Shown one piece after another: positions 24,301-32,707 of a stretch of 64,000 nucleotides of DNA. Position 1 is the stretch's first letter, and each line of letters opens with the position of its first letter. Source of the DNA: Pseudalkalibacillus sp052246725 (GTDB lineage: Bacteria > Bacillota > Bacilli > Bacillales > Fictibacillaceae). The stretch lies in NCBI GenBank assembly GCA_052246725.1, contig JBQQCL010000012.1. One strand, written 5' to 3'. Position numbers and translations under genes: made by a program. The notes under the pieces were generated by a model that was not told the origin of the DNA, made no database searches, and saw only the letters and a list, made by a program, of their open reading frames with translations.

Positions 24301-24439
24301 GGTGAGTTCCTCCTTTTCCGGACATCCCATCTATTCTTCGATGCCCTGAAATCGTATTTGTAGTATAGACGTAACGATCTCAGGCTATGTTTCACCGTTT
24401 TATAAATTAAGCAGTTTTTTATAGAGTCTAGTGTTTACA

Positions 24440-24570
24440 TATATATATTGACACTCCCACGGCTAAACCGCAAGTTGAACTTCGGCCATCCCACCCCTAA
24501 ATGACCCTAAATGAGGGCTTTCCCGCTCATTAGAGCTTTAAATCAGAAGGACGCTTTATCGCAATTATCG
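24440..24570. mobile_element. Possible remnant of an IS200/IS605-type end
   Basis: TTGACACTCCCACGGCTAAA followed by CCGC, GAACTTCGGCCATC and GAGGGCTTTCCCGCTC resembles subterminal sequences near IS200/IS605 elements as I remember them. There is no transposase or tnpB frame, and the hairpin CACGG...CCG is incomplete. The rest of the 24301-24632 interval shows only the htpX terminator. Confidence 0.3.
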
Positions 24571-24583
24571 CAATTATTGATAT

Positions 24584-24617
24584 TAAAAACAGGGGCTGAC
24601 ACGTCGGCCAACCCCTG
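24584..24617 (-). terminator. Terminator of htpX
   Basis: On the minus strand ACAGGGGTTGGCC and GTCAGCCCCTGT pair (with wobble and loop) and run into TTTTT, 16 bp after the htpX stop. Confidence 0.8.
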
Positions 24618-24632
24618 TAGATGTTCATTTGA

Positions 24633-25514
24633 TTATTTAGCATGTAAACGACGGATACGCTCGTCTAGATCTGGGTGAGTCGAGAACAGCATTTTCTTCT
24701 TCTTACCACCGCTGATTTTCATTGTTGCAAGTGATTCTTGACGAGTATCGACCCGGTTTACATGAGCACGTAACGATTCAAGTGCATGAATCATCTTATC
24801 TTTCCCAGCTAGATCCGCACCACCACGGTCCGCATGGAATTCACGGTATCTTGAGTACGCCATGACAACAATCGCACCAAGAATTGAAAATGCGATTTGG
24901 AAGACAATGATGGCAAGGAAATGGACTAATGCCGCTTTATCTTCATCAACGAGTTGCGCGACTGCCCATGCTGCGATACGTGATAAGAATACTACAAATG
25001 TATTGATGACACCTTGCAGTAAGGTCATCGTCACCATATCCCCATTGGAGATGTGAGCAACTTCGTGCGCTAGTACACCTTCAACAGCATCGTCATCCAT
25101 GTTTTGTAGTAATCCGCTTGAAACAGCGACGAGTGAACGGCGTTTCGATGGACCAGTTGCGAAAGCATTGACTTCTGGAGAATCATAGATTCCGACCTCT
25201 GGCATCTTCGTCAATCCCGCTGCACGTGACAAACGGTGTACTCGTTCAACAAGATCTTGCTCATATGATGAATTTGGTCTGTCAGGATCAATAACCTTGA
25301 CGCCCATCATTTTTTTAGCCATCCAACGAGAAATTGCAAGCGATATGAATGAACCACTGAAACCAATTACTGCACTGAAGACCAATAATTGGCCGAACAT
25401 GATGCTGCCATCAGCACCGATGTAATTGTTTACACCTAACAACGATAAGACAATCATGATCGTAGTAAGGACTAGAATGTTTGTCAGGATAAACAGAAAA
25501 ATTCTTTTTGCCAT
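24633..25514 (-). CDS. htpX: Membrane zinc metalloprotease HtpX
   Basis: A 293-residue M48 protease for quality control of membrane proteins. There are two N-terminal helices (residues 5-27 and 38-60), the zinc motif HEVAH near residue 149, two further helices and the third ligand in YREFHADRGGA. The C-terminus ends with STHPDLDERIRRLHA, typical of the family. Its own sigma-A promoter and an inverted-repeat operator are visible upstream, and the divergent ykrK gene encodes its likely repressor. Confidence 0.96.
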   Translation of the reverse strand: MAKRIFLFILTNILVLTTIMIVLSLLGVNNYIGADGSIMFGQLLVFSAVIGFSGSFISLAISRWMAKKMMGVKVIDPDRPNSSYEQDLVERVHRLSRAAGLTKMPEVGIYDSPEVNAFATGPSKRRSLVAVSSGLLQNMDDDAVEGVLAHEVAHISNGDMVTMTLLQGVINTFVVFLSRIAAWAVAQLVDEDKAALVHFLAIIVFQIAFSILGAIVVMAYSRYREFHADRGGADLAGKDKMIHALESLRAHVNRVDTRQESLATMKISGGKKKKMLFSTHPDLDERIRRLHAK

Positions 25515-25531
25515 TTTCCATACCTCGTTTC

Positions 25532-25589
25532 AAGTTCATTTGAACTTAAGTTATGAGAATAGTATAAATTACCCTTAAGGAATTTTCAA
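25532..25589 (-). promoter_or_regulatory. htpX promoter and palindromic operator
   Basis: On the minus strand TTGAAA (25584-25589), a 17-bp spacer and TATACT (25561-25566) form a near-consensus promoter. The perfect palindrome AAGTTC-ATTT-GAACTT lies at 25532-25547, just after the predicted start point, where a repressor would block transcription. Confidence 0.8.
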
Positions 25590-25762
25590 GATAAGAGTTT
25601 CAGATTTTAATGAAAATTATTGGTGGACGTCGAACCTAGCAGAAGGAACGCTGTTTGGTCGCGCCTCCTCGTCATTTTCCAGTAACCTATGTGTCTAAAC
25701 GAGTCGCTGCCACTTTTATTTGCTTTAACCTGTGGATAAGGAGTGGAATTTTAATTCTATAA

Positions 25763-25804
25763 TTGACGTTCCCCTCGTTTATTGCGTATGATAAGTTCAA
25801 ATGA
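25763..25804 (+). promoter_or_regulatory. ykrK promoter with operator-like half site
   Basis: TTGACG (25763-25768), an 18-bp spacer and TATGAT (25787-25792), followed at the start point by AAGTTCAAATGA (25793-25804). That matches 12 of the 16 bases of the htpX operator read on the other strand. Confidence 0.7.
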
Positions 25805-25826
25805 CCATATTTGAAGAGGTGAAATG

Positions 25827-26573
25827 ATGCCTTCCTTTAAACTTACCCGTAAACAAATGGCAGAACTACTCATATCTTTACAGCCTGATCAAGATAAAAC
25901 ACCCTTGGATGTGTTGAAACAAGCCTGGCGTGATTCGAATGGCCAATCAGAAGGATTTGATGAGAATGGAATTCCTGAATCTTCATTTCCTGGCATTTTC
26001 GAAAGAATCATCAAAGGGCCGAAACAGGACAAGGGCTTTTCAATCAACGAAATTGTATCTCTCGGGAACCAGATTGAGTATAGCAGTTTTTCAACTAGTG
26101 CCGTTCAAAACTGGGTGAAGAGGGATGTGCGAAATTTGATCGGTTCACCTCAGAAGGGAAAGAAATATTCTCTTGAACAAGCAGCGATTCTGTTTATCGT
26201 GGAAGATCTCAAGAGTACGCTTGATTTCCTATCCATAAGAAATCTGCTTACACTCATCTTCAATAATATAGAAGACCGACATGATGACCTTATCGATCCG
26301 CTTGATTTCTATTATACATATACAGCTATTTTTGAAGAGCTGGATCTGAACAATGACCAGGTTGTTGATGTTGATTTTCGTGTGAAAAATGGTGCTAAAG
26401 CTGAAACGCTTATTTTTACGAAAGCGGGAAATAAAATCCAGTACCTTGAAAACTTGGATAGTAAAGAACATTCCATTGTGAAAAATGGGTTGGTGATAGC
26501 GACATTATCCGTGCAAACTTCGTACTTTCAATCTGTATCCCGGCAATTTTTAAACAAAACCTTATTCATATGA
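25827..26573 (+). CDS. ykrK: DUF1836 DNA-binding protein YkrK, likely htpX repressor
   Basis: A 248-residue protein with the DUF1836 region (about residues 40-150), including a predicted helix-turn-helix around SFSTSAVQNWVKRDVRNLIG and the KKYSLEQAAILFIVEDLKS stretch. In Bacillus subtilis YkrK is encoded beside htpX and represses it. The same divergent arrangement is seen here, with a shared operator sequence at both promoters. The start is ATG 25827 with GAGGTG five bases away; the adjacent ATG 25824 is too close. Confidence 0.88.
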   Translation: MPSFKLTRKQMAELLISLQPDQDKTPLDVLKQAWRDSNGQSEGFDENGIPESSFPGIFERIIKGPKQDKGFSINEIVSLGNQIEYSSFSTSAVQNWVKRDVRNLIGSPQKGKKYSLEQAAILFIVEDLKSTLDFLSIRNLLTLIFNNIEDRHDDLIDPLDFYYTYTAIFEELDLNNDQVVDVDFRVKNGAKAETLIFTKAGNKIQYLENLDSKEHSIVKNGLVIATLSVQTSYFQSVSRQFLNKTLFI

Positions 26574-26584
26574 AGGGCTGTTCC

Positions 26585-26680
26585 AAAGTGTCTGTGTCTC
26601 TCCGAACTTAACAACATTTCGAGAAATTTCGTGGTTATACAAAATGTTGTGTTGGGGTGTCTGACACTTTTTTTCTTTTT
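26585..26680 (+). terminator. Long compound hairpin and terminator after ykrK
   Basis: AAAGTGTC (26585) pairs with GACACTTT (26663), and inside it ACAACATTT (26611) pairs with AAATGTTGT (26642). A run of T residues follows. The GTGTC/GACAC ends resemble a repeat type seen in other Bacillus intergenic regions. Confidence 0.65.
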
Positions 26681-26806
26681 GGACAGTATTATTTTTGTAT
26701 ATCCAAAAGTGCGAAAATAGTGTAAAATTACACTAATGAACCTTTTGTATTTTATAACTGTTTTTTTATAAGTCTTCATAAATTAATAGGGAGAGGGGGA
26801 GCAAGA

Positions 26807-28021
26807 ATGAACGAACGAAGATGGTTGAAAAAAGAAGGTCCGAAATGGATGGAAAAAGGACTGGTTGAAAAAGAACAGCTTGATGGCATCTTATCGTTAT
26901 ATGAAAAAAAGAACAACAATCTTTTACCGATCTTAGCAAGTATTTTAATAGGCTTGGGGGTTCTTACTTTTGTAGCTTCCAATTGGGGGAACATGAGTGA
27001 CTTGTTCAGGTTAGTCATCATTTGTGCAGCACTCATCGGTTTCCAGCTAATTGGATACCGCCTTATTGAAAAAGGATCCGAAACACTGGGAATTGCTCTA
27101 GTAGGGATCGGAGTGATCACCTTCGGAGCAGGGATATTCCTGACTGCTCAAATGTTCCATATCGTTTCCTATACCGCAACAGCCTTTATTTTATGGATGG
27201 TAGTCGCTTTATTAACGTATGCAATGCTGCCGAACAGTTATATTTATCTCTTGTCTTTAGTGATTGGTGTTGCAGGCTTGATCTATAGTGCCGTCTCTTT
27301 TCAAGGCTTCAGTTTTGTATTAGCTTTCCTTATTCTGATTGTAGCAGGATACTTGACGTTTAAAGAGGATCATCCACTCTTTTATTACTTCTATTCAATC
27401 GCCTATTCAATTACAGGAATAACGTTGTTAGTTGCATACGATTTAACGTATTTATGGATGACGATCATCTTCTTCATCCTTTATGGAATCAGTGAATTGA
27501 TTCCAGGTGAAAAGGGTCAGCTGGCATTCAGGAATATGAGTATCATCGGTAGTTTAGCAGTTATCTTCATCCATGTCTTCTTTTTGGAAGAGCTTGTCCG
27601 TTATGAAGAGGATATCATCGGAAGCGGAGCGTTCTATTTTATCATGTTACTAGGACTCGGTGCTTTGATTGGATGGAACAAATTCCGTCAGAACACACAG
27701 TCCAATTGGCTTGATCTCGCTTTATTTTTACCGTTGTTCTTAATAAGTGATATTGGGGACTTGCTTTATTTATTGCTTGCGTTCGGTTATTCCTTATTCA
27801 TATTGATCCAAGGATACCAATTAGAAGAATCTGAACGGATCAATCGTGGGACTTTTCTGTTCCTGATCAGTACTCTCGTCGCTTATATTCAATTAGCCTG
27901 GGACTTTCTGCCAAAGTCGATGTTCTTCTTAGCTGGAGGGGTCTTGCTCTTCATCCTGAGCTGGCTTCTTGAACGGAGAAGAAGAAAATGGGTGCACCAG
28001 GCAAAAGGAGGGCGATCATGA
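26807..28021 (+). CDS. DUF2157 polytopic membrane protein
   Basis: A 404-residue protein. A cytoplasmic DUF2157 start (WLKKEGPKWMEKGLVEKEQ) is followed by about 12-14 hydrophobic segments from residue 42 and a basic tail. Such proteins are usually encoded with a GDYXXLXY-domain partner, as here: the partner's ATG overlaps this stop codon. The role is unknown. GAGAGGGGGAG gives a strong ribosome site. Confidence 0.88.
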   Translation: MNERRWLKKEGPKWMEKGLVEKEQLDGILSLYEKKNNNLLPILASILIGLGVLTFVASNWGNMSDLFRLVIICAALIGFQLIGYRLIEKGSETLGIALVGIGVITFGAGIFLTAQMFHIVSYTATAFILWMVVALLTYAMLPNSYIYLLSLVIGVAGLIYSAVSFQGFSFVLAFLILIVAGYLTFKEDHPLFYYFYSIAYSITGITLLVAYDLTYLWMTIIFFILYGISELIPGEKGQLAFRNMSIIGSLAVIFIHVFFLEELVRYEEDIIGSGAFYFIMLLGLGALIGWNKFRQNTQSNWLDLALFLPLFLISDIGDLLYLLLAFGYSLFILIQGYQLEESERINRGTFLFLISTLVAYIQLAWDFLPKSMFFLAGGVLLFILSWLLERRRRKWVHQAKGGRS

Positions 28022-28527
28022 TGCGAAAAAAATGGATCTATTTATTGATCGTGCTTCAAGTGTTGATGCTGTCAGGCATTGCTTCATCACATTATTTAAC
28101 GTTGAAAATCGGTGAACAGGTTGTACTTAAAGCAGAACCGATTGATCCGCGCGATCTCTTTTACGGCGATTACGTGACATTGAATTACGAAATTTCAACT
28201 TTACCTCAGAATTTAGTAGAAAATGAGGACATCGAACAGAGGGAAACGGTATATGTCGTCCTTCAGAAAGCAGGCGATGTTCATGAAGCGAAAAGTGTAC
28301 ACCGTAGTAAGCCTGATGTCGCAAATGATGAAATCGTCTTAAAAGGTAAAGTCCGTTGGGTTGATGAATATTCTAATATTTTGACGGTTGATTATGGGAT
28401 TGAACGATTTTATGTGGAAGAAGGCACAGGAAAGACTATTGAAAATGAGCGGCCTGATAAAATAGCCGTGCGGATTGCTCCATGGGGAAATGTCGTGATA
28501 GAAGAACTTTTGTCGAATGATAGCTGA
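28018..28527 (+). CDS. GDYXXLXY-domain membrane-anchored protein
   Basis: A 169-residue protein with one N-terminal helix (residues 7-25) and an external domain that contains the name-giving motif GDYVTLNY near residue 54. Other family features are DPRDLFYGDY and the C-terminal RIAPWGNVVI. It is translated from an ATG that overlaps the previous stop (ATGATG), with GGAGG upstream, so the pair is coupled. The function is unknown; the constant pairing with DUF2157 suggests one complex. Confidence 0.9.
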   Translation: MMRKKWIYLLIVLQVLMLSGIASSHYLTLKIGEQVVLKAEPIDPRDLFYGDYVTLNYEISTLPQNLVENEDIEQRETVYVVLQKAGDVHEAKSVHRSKPDVANDEIVLKGKVRWVDEYSNILTVDYGIERFYVEEGTGKTIENERPDKIAVRIAPWGNVVIEELLSNDS

Positions 28528-28600
28528 TTTGATAATCGTTTTGGGGTTATGGAACTGAGTGTGTTATACTTGTCTTAACCTAGCGGGAAGGAGACAAATA

Positions 28601-28948
28601 TTGTCAAAAATTAACGTGTTTTTAGACGATGTCCGTCCATGTCCCGACAATTATATTTTAGCTTCAGACATTGAAGAATGTATTAAATTGTTGAAGGAAA
28701 GGGATATTCAACATCTTTCATTAGACCATGATTTAGAAAACAAGTATCGTAATGGATATATGCTTGTTGAGTATATGGTGAAACACAAATTATTCGCAGA
28801 CACCATCACGGTTCATTCCGCTAATTCAGGTGCTGGGAAGCGAATGTTTTGGTTTTTGAAAGATGCGCAAAAGAATTTTCTCGTTCCAAGAGATGTTGAA
28901 ATATTTTACAATCCATTACCGTTGAAAATAATAAGTAAAGTCCACTAG
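28601..28948 (+). CDS. Cyclic-phosphate-processing receiver-like domain protein
   Basis: A 115-residue protein with a receiver-like fold: VFLDDVRP at the start, LSLDHDL in the middle, and VHSANSGAGKRM near residue 85. This matches small stand-alone domains annotated as cyclic-phosphate-processing receivers, thought to act in RNA or nucleotide end processing. The start is TTG 28601 with GGAAGGAG 8 bp upstream. The terminator follows at 28969. Confidence 0.8.
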   Translation: MSKINVFLDDVRPCPDNYILASDIEECIKLLKERDIQHLSLDHDLENKYRNGYMLVEYMVKHKLFADTITVHSANSGAGKRMFWFLKDAQKNFLVPRDVEIFYNPLPLKIISKVH

Positions 28949-28968
28949 CATTTGAATAAGAATGCTTC

Positions 28969-29000
28969 AGGCTGTCGGGGGAACGTCTCGGCAGCCTTTT
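28969..29000 (+). terminator. Terminator of the receiver-like gene
   Basis: AGGCTGTCG pairs with CGGCAGCCT (one wobble) and is followed by TTTTGTT. Confidence 0.8.
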
Positions 29001-29007
29001 GTTGCAT

Positions 29008-29095
29008 TTAAAGAAAGTATAAATTACTTTCTTCAATATAAGTGTAACTAAGGCTCAGCCTTCGCCCAAGGCTTGGCTTTGCCAAGTTTTCTTTA
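29008..29095 (+). repeat. ~88-bp hairpin element, intact
   Basis: TTAAAGAAAG, AAGTATAAATTACTTTCTT, GGCTCAGCC, CTTGGCTTTGCCAAG and TTTTCTTTA occur in the canonical order. The left flank GTTGCAT is shared with the fnr copy, so the unit may extend a little further left. Confidence 0.85.
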
Positions 29096-29371
29096 TGCCG
29101 GATAGCTGGGATCTGCTTTACAATGGAATTGAAATTCGATAACATGGAAGTAATAACCAACGAAAGGGTGTTTATTTCGAGATGATGATGCGTTCTGTTG
29201 TGCTTTTAATTGTAATGGCTTGATGACGGGAGAAGTATGCCCATTTTCAGGAAAAGCCATCACAAGACAACAGATCAACATCCTCGTAACCCCTTTACCG
29301 GCATAGAATGATACGGAAAGGATTTTTCCTTTCCTCATGATCAGGAAAGAAGTAGCAGGGTGTTCGTTCAC
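29093..29371 (-). CDS. Doubtful small ORF between two repeat elements
   Basis: A 92-codon frame starting at GTG 29371, or a shorter one from an internal ATG, ending in VIEFQFHCKADPSYPA. A hydrophobic patch (GVTRMLICCLVMAFP) is present. No family is recognised and no convincing ribosome site exists. The stop codon is contributed by the repeat element. The opposite strand has a terminator at the other end of the segment, so this stretch may instead be a transcribed non-coding remnant. Confidence 0.25.
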   Translation of the reverse strand: MNEHPATSFLIMRKGKILSVSFYAGKGVTRMLICCLVMAFPENGHTSPVIKPLQLKAQQNASSSRNKHPFVGYYFHVIEFQFHCKADPSYPA

Positions 29372-29389
29372 TCTGCTTTTTTTACATGT
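29352..29389 (+). terminator. Orphan terminator hairpin
   Basis: AGCAGGGTG pairs with CACTCTGCT around TTCGTT, followed by TTTTTTT. No plus-strand gene is recognised in the 300 bp before it. Confidence 0.7.
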
Positions 29390-29390
29390 A

Positions 29391-29442
29391 AAAACTAAGG
29401 CTCAGCCTGCACCAAAGGTTTGGCTTTGCTAGTTTACTGTAA
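29391..29442 (+). repeat. Truncated hairpin element
   Basis: AACTAAGGCTCAGCCTGC and GGTTTGGCTTTGCTAG followed by TTTACTGTAA match the right half of the element with some decay. Confidence 0.6.
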
Positions 29443-29577
29443 GAGAAATTTGTAATAAACCCGCGGAAAGGGAGTAAATTCCGTAGAATTCCATAATAAC
29501 AACGAATATAAAGGGTGAGCAATTCGTTCTGCTGTCTTGTGTGATGGTCCAAACTATAAAGAAAGAAGGAACAATCG

Positions 29578-31125
29578 ATGAGTATATTACATGTTAATGG
29601 ACTGACACACGGTTTTGGTGATCGGACTTTATTTAATCAAATCGAATTCAGGCTTTTGAAAGGTGAGCATGTCGGGCTTGTAGGCGCTAATGGGAGCGGG
29701 AAATCTACATTATTGAACCTGCTGATAGGAAAGTTAGTTCCTGATGGCGGTGATATCGACCGTCATCCAGGCATTGAAATCGGCTATCTAGAGCAGCATC
29801 CTGATTTTAAAAAAGGAGAAACCATCAAAGCTTACTTGCAAGGTGCATTTGCACGTCTTTATGAACTAGAAAAAGAGATGATGAGCATCACTGAACGCTT
29901 ATCAGACCCGAAGAATAACAATCTAGAAAAAGATCTCGAAAGACTCGGAAAAATCCAGGATACGTTGGAGGCTCATCAGTTTTACACAATCGATGCAACA
30001 ATAGAAGAAGTAGCAGCAGGCTTAGGGATTACAGCTTTAGGGATGACTACGGAGACGGAACAGTTGAGCGGAGGGCAGCGTACCAAGTTGATGCTTGCGA
30101 AACTGTTATTGAGACAACCAGATGTCTTATTGATGGATGAGCCTACGAACTACTTGGATGATGTTCATATCACCTGGCTTCAGAAATATCTATCAGATTA
30201 CCCGAATGCGTTTATCTTGATCTCCCATGACACGTCATTCATGAATGCGGTGGTGACGGTGATCCACCATTTAGAGCATACAAAGTTGACTCGATATGTG
30301 GGAGATTACCATGCTTTCACAGAAGCCTATGAATTACGGAAAAGACAAACGTATCAGGCTTTTGTCCGACAACAGAGGGAAATCGACAAGCTGGAGGATT
30401 ATATCCGCCGTAATAAAGCACGGGCATCGACAGCCAAGCAGGCGAAGAGCCGTGAAAAAAAGCTGGAGAAAATTGAGCGCATTGAAAAACCATCAAACTT
30501 ACCTGTGCCACGTTTCAATTTTGATGTATGCCGTGAACCGAATCAAGAAGTGGTGATAGCGAATGAGTTGCAGGTTGGTTATGAAAGACCATTGTTTAGC
30601 GGCATCGATTTGACGATCAAGAAGAATAGGAAGATTGCGATCACAGGATACAACGGAATCGGAAAATCGACGACGATCAAGTCCTTACTGGGCTTCATTG
30701 AACCACTTGGAGGAGAAGTGAAGCTCGGAAGTTTCGTGAGACCAGTTTATTTTGAACAGGAAATCACGCTGCCAATTAAAGAGTCAGCTCTTCAATATGT
30801 GTGGTCCAGATTTCCGCTCATGCAAGAAAAGGATGTACGGAAGCGTCTGGCGAGAAGCGGTTTGAAAAACGAACACATTTATCAGCCGATGAACACACTG
30901 AGTGGAGGAGAGCAGACGAAGGTAAGGCTTTGTGTGTTGATGATGCAGGAAAGTAACTTTCTTGTCCTGGATGAACCGACAAATCATCTAGATGTGCGGG
31001 CGAAAGAAGCTTTGAAGGAAGCCCTCAGAAAATACAAGGGCACACTCCTGATCGTCTCCCACGAACCTGAATTTTACGAGGAGTGGGTCACAGATATATG
31101 GAATGTGGAAGATTGGGTGAATTAA
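29578..31125 (+). CDS. ABC-F family ATPase (translation factor type)
   Basis: A 515-residue protein with two ABC domains and no membrane part. Walker A motifs are GANGSGKSTLL (about residue 39) and GYNGIGKSTT (about 358). Signatures are LSGGQRTKL and LSGGEQTKV, and Walker B motifs are LLMDEPTNYLD and LVLDEPTNHLD. A linker rich in Lys/Arg/Glu (residues about 240-300) joins the halves. ABC-F proteins act on stalled ribosomes; some give antibiotic resistance. Sequence type suggests a housekeeping YfmM-like member. The 135-bp leader shows no clear attenuator. Confidence 0.9.
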   Translation: MSILHVNGLTHGFGDRTLFNQIEFRLLKGEHVGLVGANGSGKSTLLNLLIGKLVPDGGDIDRHPGIEIGYLEQHPDFKKGETIKAYLQGAFARLYELEKEMMSITERLSDPKNNNLEKDLERLGKIQDTLEAHQFYTIDATIEEVAAGLGITALGMTTETEQLSGGQRTKLMLAKLLLRQPDVLLMDEPTNYLDDVHITWLQKYLSDYPNAFILISHDTSFMNAVVTVIHHLEHTKLTRYVGDYHAFTEAYELRKRQTYQAFVRQQREIDKLEDYIRRNKARASTAKQAKSREKKLEKIERIEKPSNLPVPRFNFDVCREPNQEVVIANELQVGYERPLFSGIDLTIKKNRKIAITGYNGIGKSTTIKSLLGFIEPLGGEVKLGSFVRPVYFEQEITLPIKESALQYVWSRFPLMQEKDVRKRLARSGLKNEHIYQPMNTLSGGEQTKVRLCVLMMQESNFLVLDEPTNHLDVRAKEALKEALRKYKGTLLIVSHEPEFYEEWVTDIWNVEDWVN

Positions 31126-31132
31126 AGTAAGA

Positions 31133-31163
31133 AAGACTTCGGTTAACAGCCGAAGTCTTTTTT
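31133..31163 (+). terminator. Terminator of the ABC-F gene
   Basis: AAGACTTCGG and CCGAAGTCTT form a perfect 10-bp stem with a 7-base loop, followed by a T-run. Confidence 0.9.
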
Positions 31164-31198
31164 ATGAAGGTTTATAAGGCTTCCTCTTAGTTTTTTCA

Positions 31199-31583
31199 AA
31201 AGGCTGTTTTCGCAAACCTAGTTGATTTTGCAAGTCGTTGATTTCCGCTCCAGGATGCTCGCTTTCTGCGGGGCGTGCGGTGAGCCCACTCGTCGCCTTG
31301 CGACCTCAGGAGTCTCCTTTTCAAGGAAGCATTTGTGCTCCTGCGTCTACAAGAAAGTCCTGTCGAAGCGAGCTTTCTCGTCGCATGCCTTGCGAGGAGA
31401 TTATTCAGGTAGTAGGCACGCTGATCCCGCAGGACAAGGAAAGCTTCGTCAGCGTTACATCGCACGAAGAAAATACGATTTTCATTTTCGAGGAGTCTCG
31501 CACCTTGCTCTCCAATCAACTTGGACAAGGTGGTTTATTACAAAAATGCCCCAGGAGCAACAATCTTTAAGTAAAGAGGCTTT
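31199..31583 (+). repeat. ~385-bp repeat element, copy 2 (fullest, without nested element)
   Basis: It starts AGGCTGTTTTCGCAAACC and ends in AACAATCTTTAAGTAAAGAG with GCTTT, imperfect inverted ends. The body runs from GTTGATTTCCGCTCCAGG to CTCTCCAATCAACTTGG and contains AGCTTCGTCAGCGTTACAT, which copy 1 lacks. It abuts the 3' end of rnz. Open frames inside are not supported as genes. Confidence 0.85.
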
Positions 31584-31613
31584 CAAAATCACCACTAGGT
31601 TTTACAAATATAG

Positions 31614-32546
31614 CTACGTATCTTTCCGTTTTGTCAGGTTAAAAATGTCGAGGTCGTGTGCGAGTTCTGTGTTCGTAAATACGCGGACTGCACTTTCAAG
31701 TAACTCATCTGATTGGTCATGGTATCTTGAACTGATATGGTTAAGGATCAGGCGTTTGGCATTCGCCTTTTTCGCAATGTCAGCGGCTTGTATCGTAGTC
31801 GAGTGGTAGTAATCGATCGCCTGCTCCTCCATCCCCTCAGCAAACGTCGCTTCATGGATAAGCAGGTCCGCATTTCGAGCCAGCTGGACTGTTTTTTCAG
31901 AAGGACGAGTATCGCCGCAAACTGTAACGACCCGGCCTGATTGTACCTCACCGACAAAGTCTGCTCCGTTTAAGATCCGTCCATCTTCCAAGGTGACTGT
32001 CTTACCATCTTTCAGCTTTTTATAGAGGGGTCCTGGCGGAACATCGAATTCCTTAAGCTTTTCAACAAGCAACCGCCCAGGCTGTGAAGGTTCTGTCACT
32101 CGAATTCCAAAGGAAGGGATCACATGCTCCAGTAACGATACTTCAATTTTATAACCGTCATCATTTTCAACATATCCATCTTCATATTCAACAATCTCCA
32201 AAGGATATTTCAAGTAGGTCCTGCTCGTTTCCAATGCAGCGGTCACAAATTCGTAGATACCCTTTGGTCCGTATACTGTCAAAGGATTTTCTGCTCCCTG
32301 GAACGAACGACTCCCTAAAACTCCGGGAAGGCCGTAAAAGTGATCGCCATGCATATGTGTGATGAAGATTTTTGATATTTGCCATAGCTTTAAGTTTGTA
32401 TGGAGTATCTGGTGTTGCGTAGATTCACCGCAATCGAATAACCATACATCACCTTCACGATTTGTCATGAAACGCAGAGCAAGAGACGAAACGTTCCGGT
32501 CTTTAGAAGGAACACCTGCCCCTGTTCCGAGAAAATGAAATTCCAT
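31614..32546 (-). CDS. rnz: Ribonuclease Z
   Basis: A 310-residue tRNA 3'-processing endonuclease of the metallo-beta-lactamase fold. The N-terminus FHFLGTGAGVPSKDRNVSS, the zinc motif THMHGDHFYGLPG near residue 63, the GDTRPSE loop and the HEATF motif with downstream HSTT and NHISSRY are all present. Length is normal for bacterial RNase Z. GAAAGGATG precedes the start at 32546; earlier in-frame starts lack a better site. Confidence 0.96.
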   Translation of the reverse strand: MEFHFLGTGAGVPSKDRNVSSLALRFMTNREGDVWLFDCGESTQHQILHTNLKLWQISKIFITHMHGDHFYGLPGVLGSRSFQGAENPLTVYGPKGIYEFVTAALETSRTYLKYPLEIVEYEDGYVENDDGYKIEVSLLEHVIPSFGIRVTEPSQPGRLLVEKLKEFDVPPGPLYKKLKDGKTVTLEDGRILNGADFVGEVQSGRVVTVCGDTRPSEKTVQLARNADLLIHEATFAEGMEEQAIDYYHSTTIQAADIAKKANAKRLILNHISSRYHDQSDELLESAVRVFTNTELAHDLDIFNLTKRKDT

Positions 32547-32707
32547 ACGATTCATCCTTTCACTGATAGTATATACCATCCATTCTCCATCCTAAAACGA
32601 ATGCACACTTCAGTCCTCAGACGGATATGAAACCAACCTCTTGCCCGTTTAATGTAAATCCTTAACGGACTAAACTAAAGATAGCGATAAAAAAGGAGCG
32701 ATCAAAT

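Noticed and set aside
29520..29550. Short leader peptide before the ABC-F gene (GTGAGCAATTCG frame)
   Set aside because: It has no ribosome site at a usable distance and no paired anti-terminator stems that I could find, so an attenuator is not supported.
31222..31809. 195-codon frame covering the large repeat and the end of rnz
   Set aside because: Most of it lies in the repeat, where similar frames occur at 15811 and 62586; the rest is antisense to rnz. There is no ribosome site.
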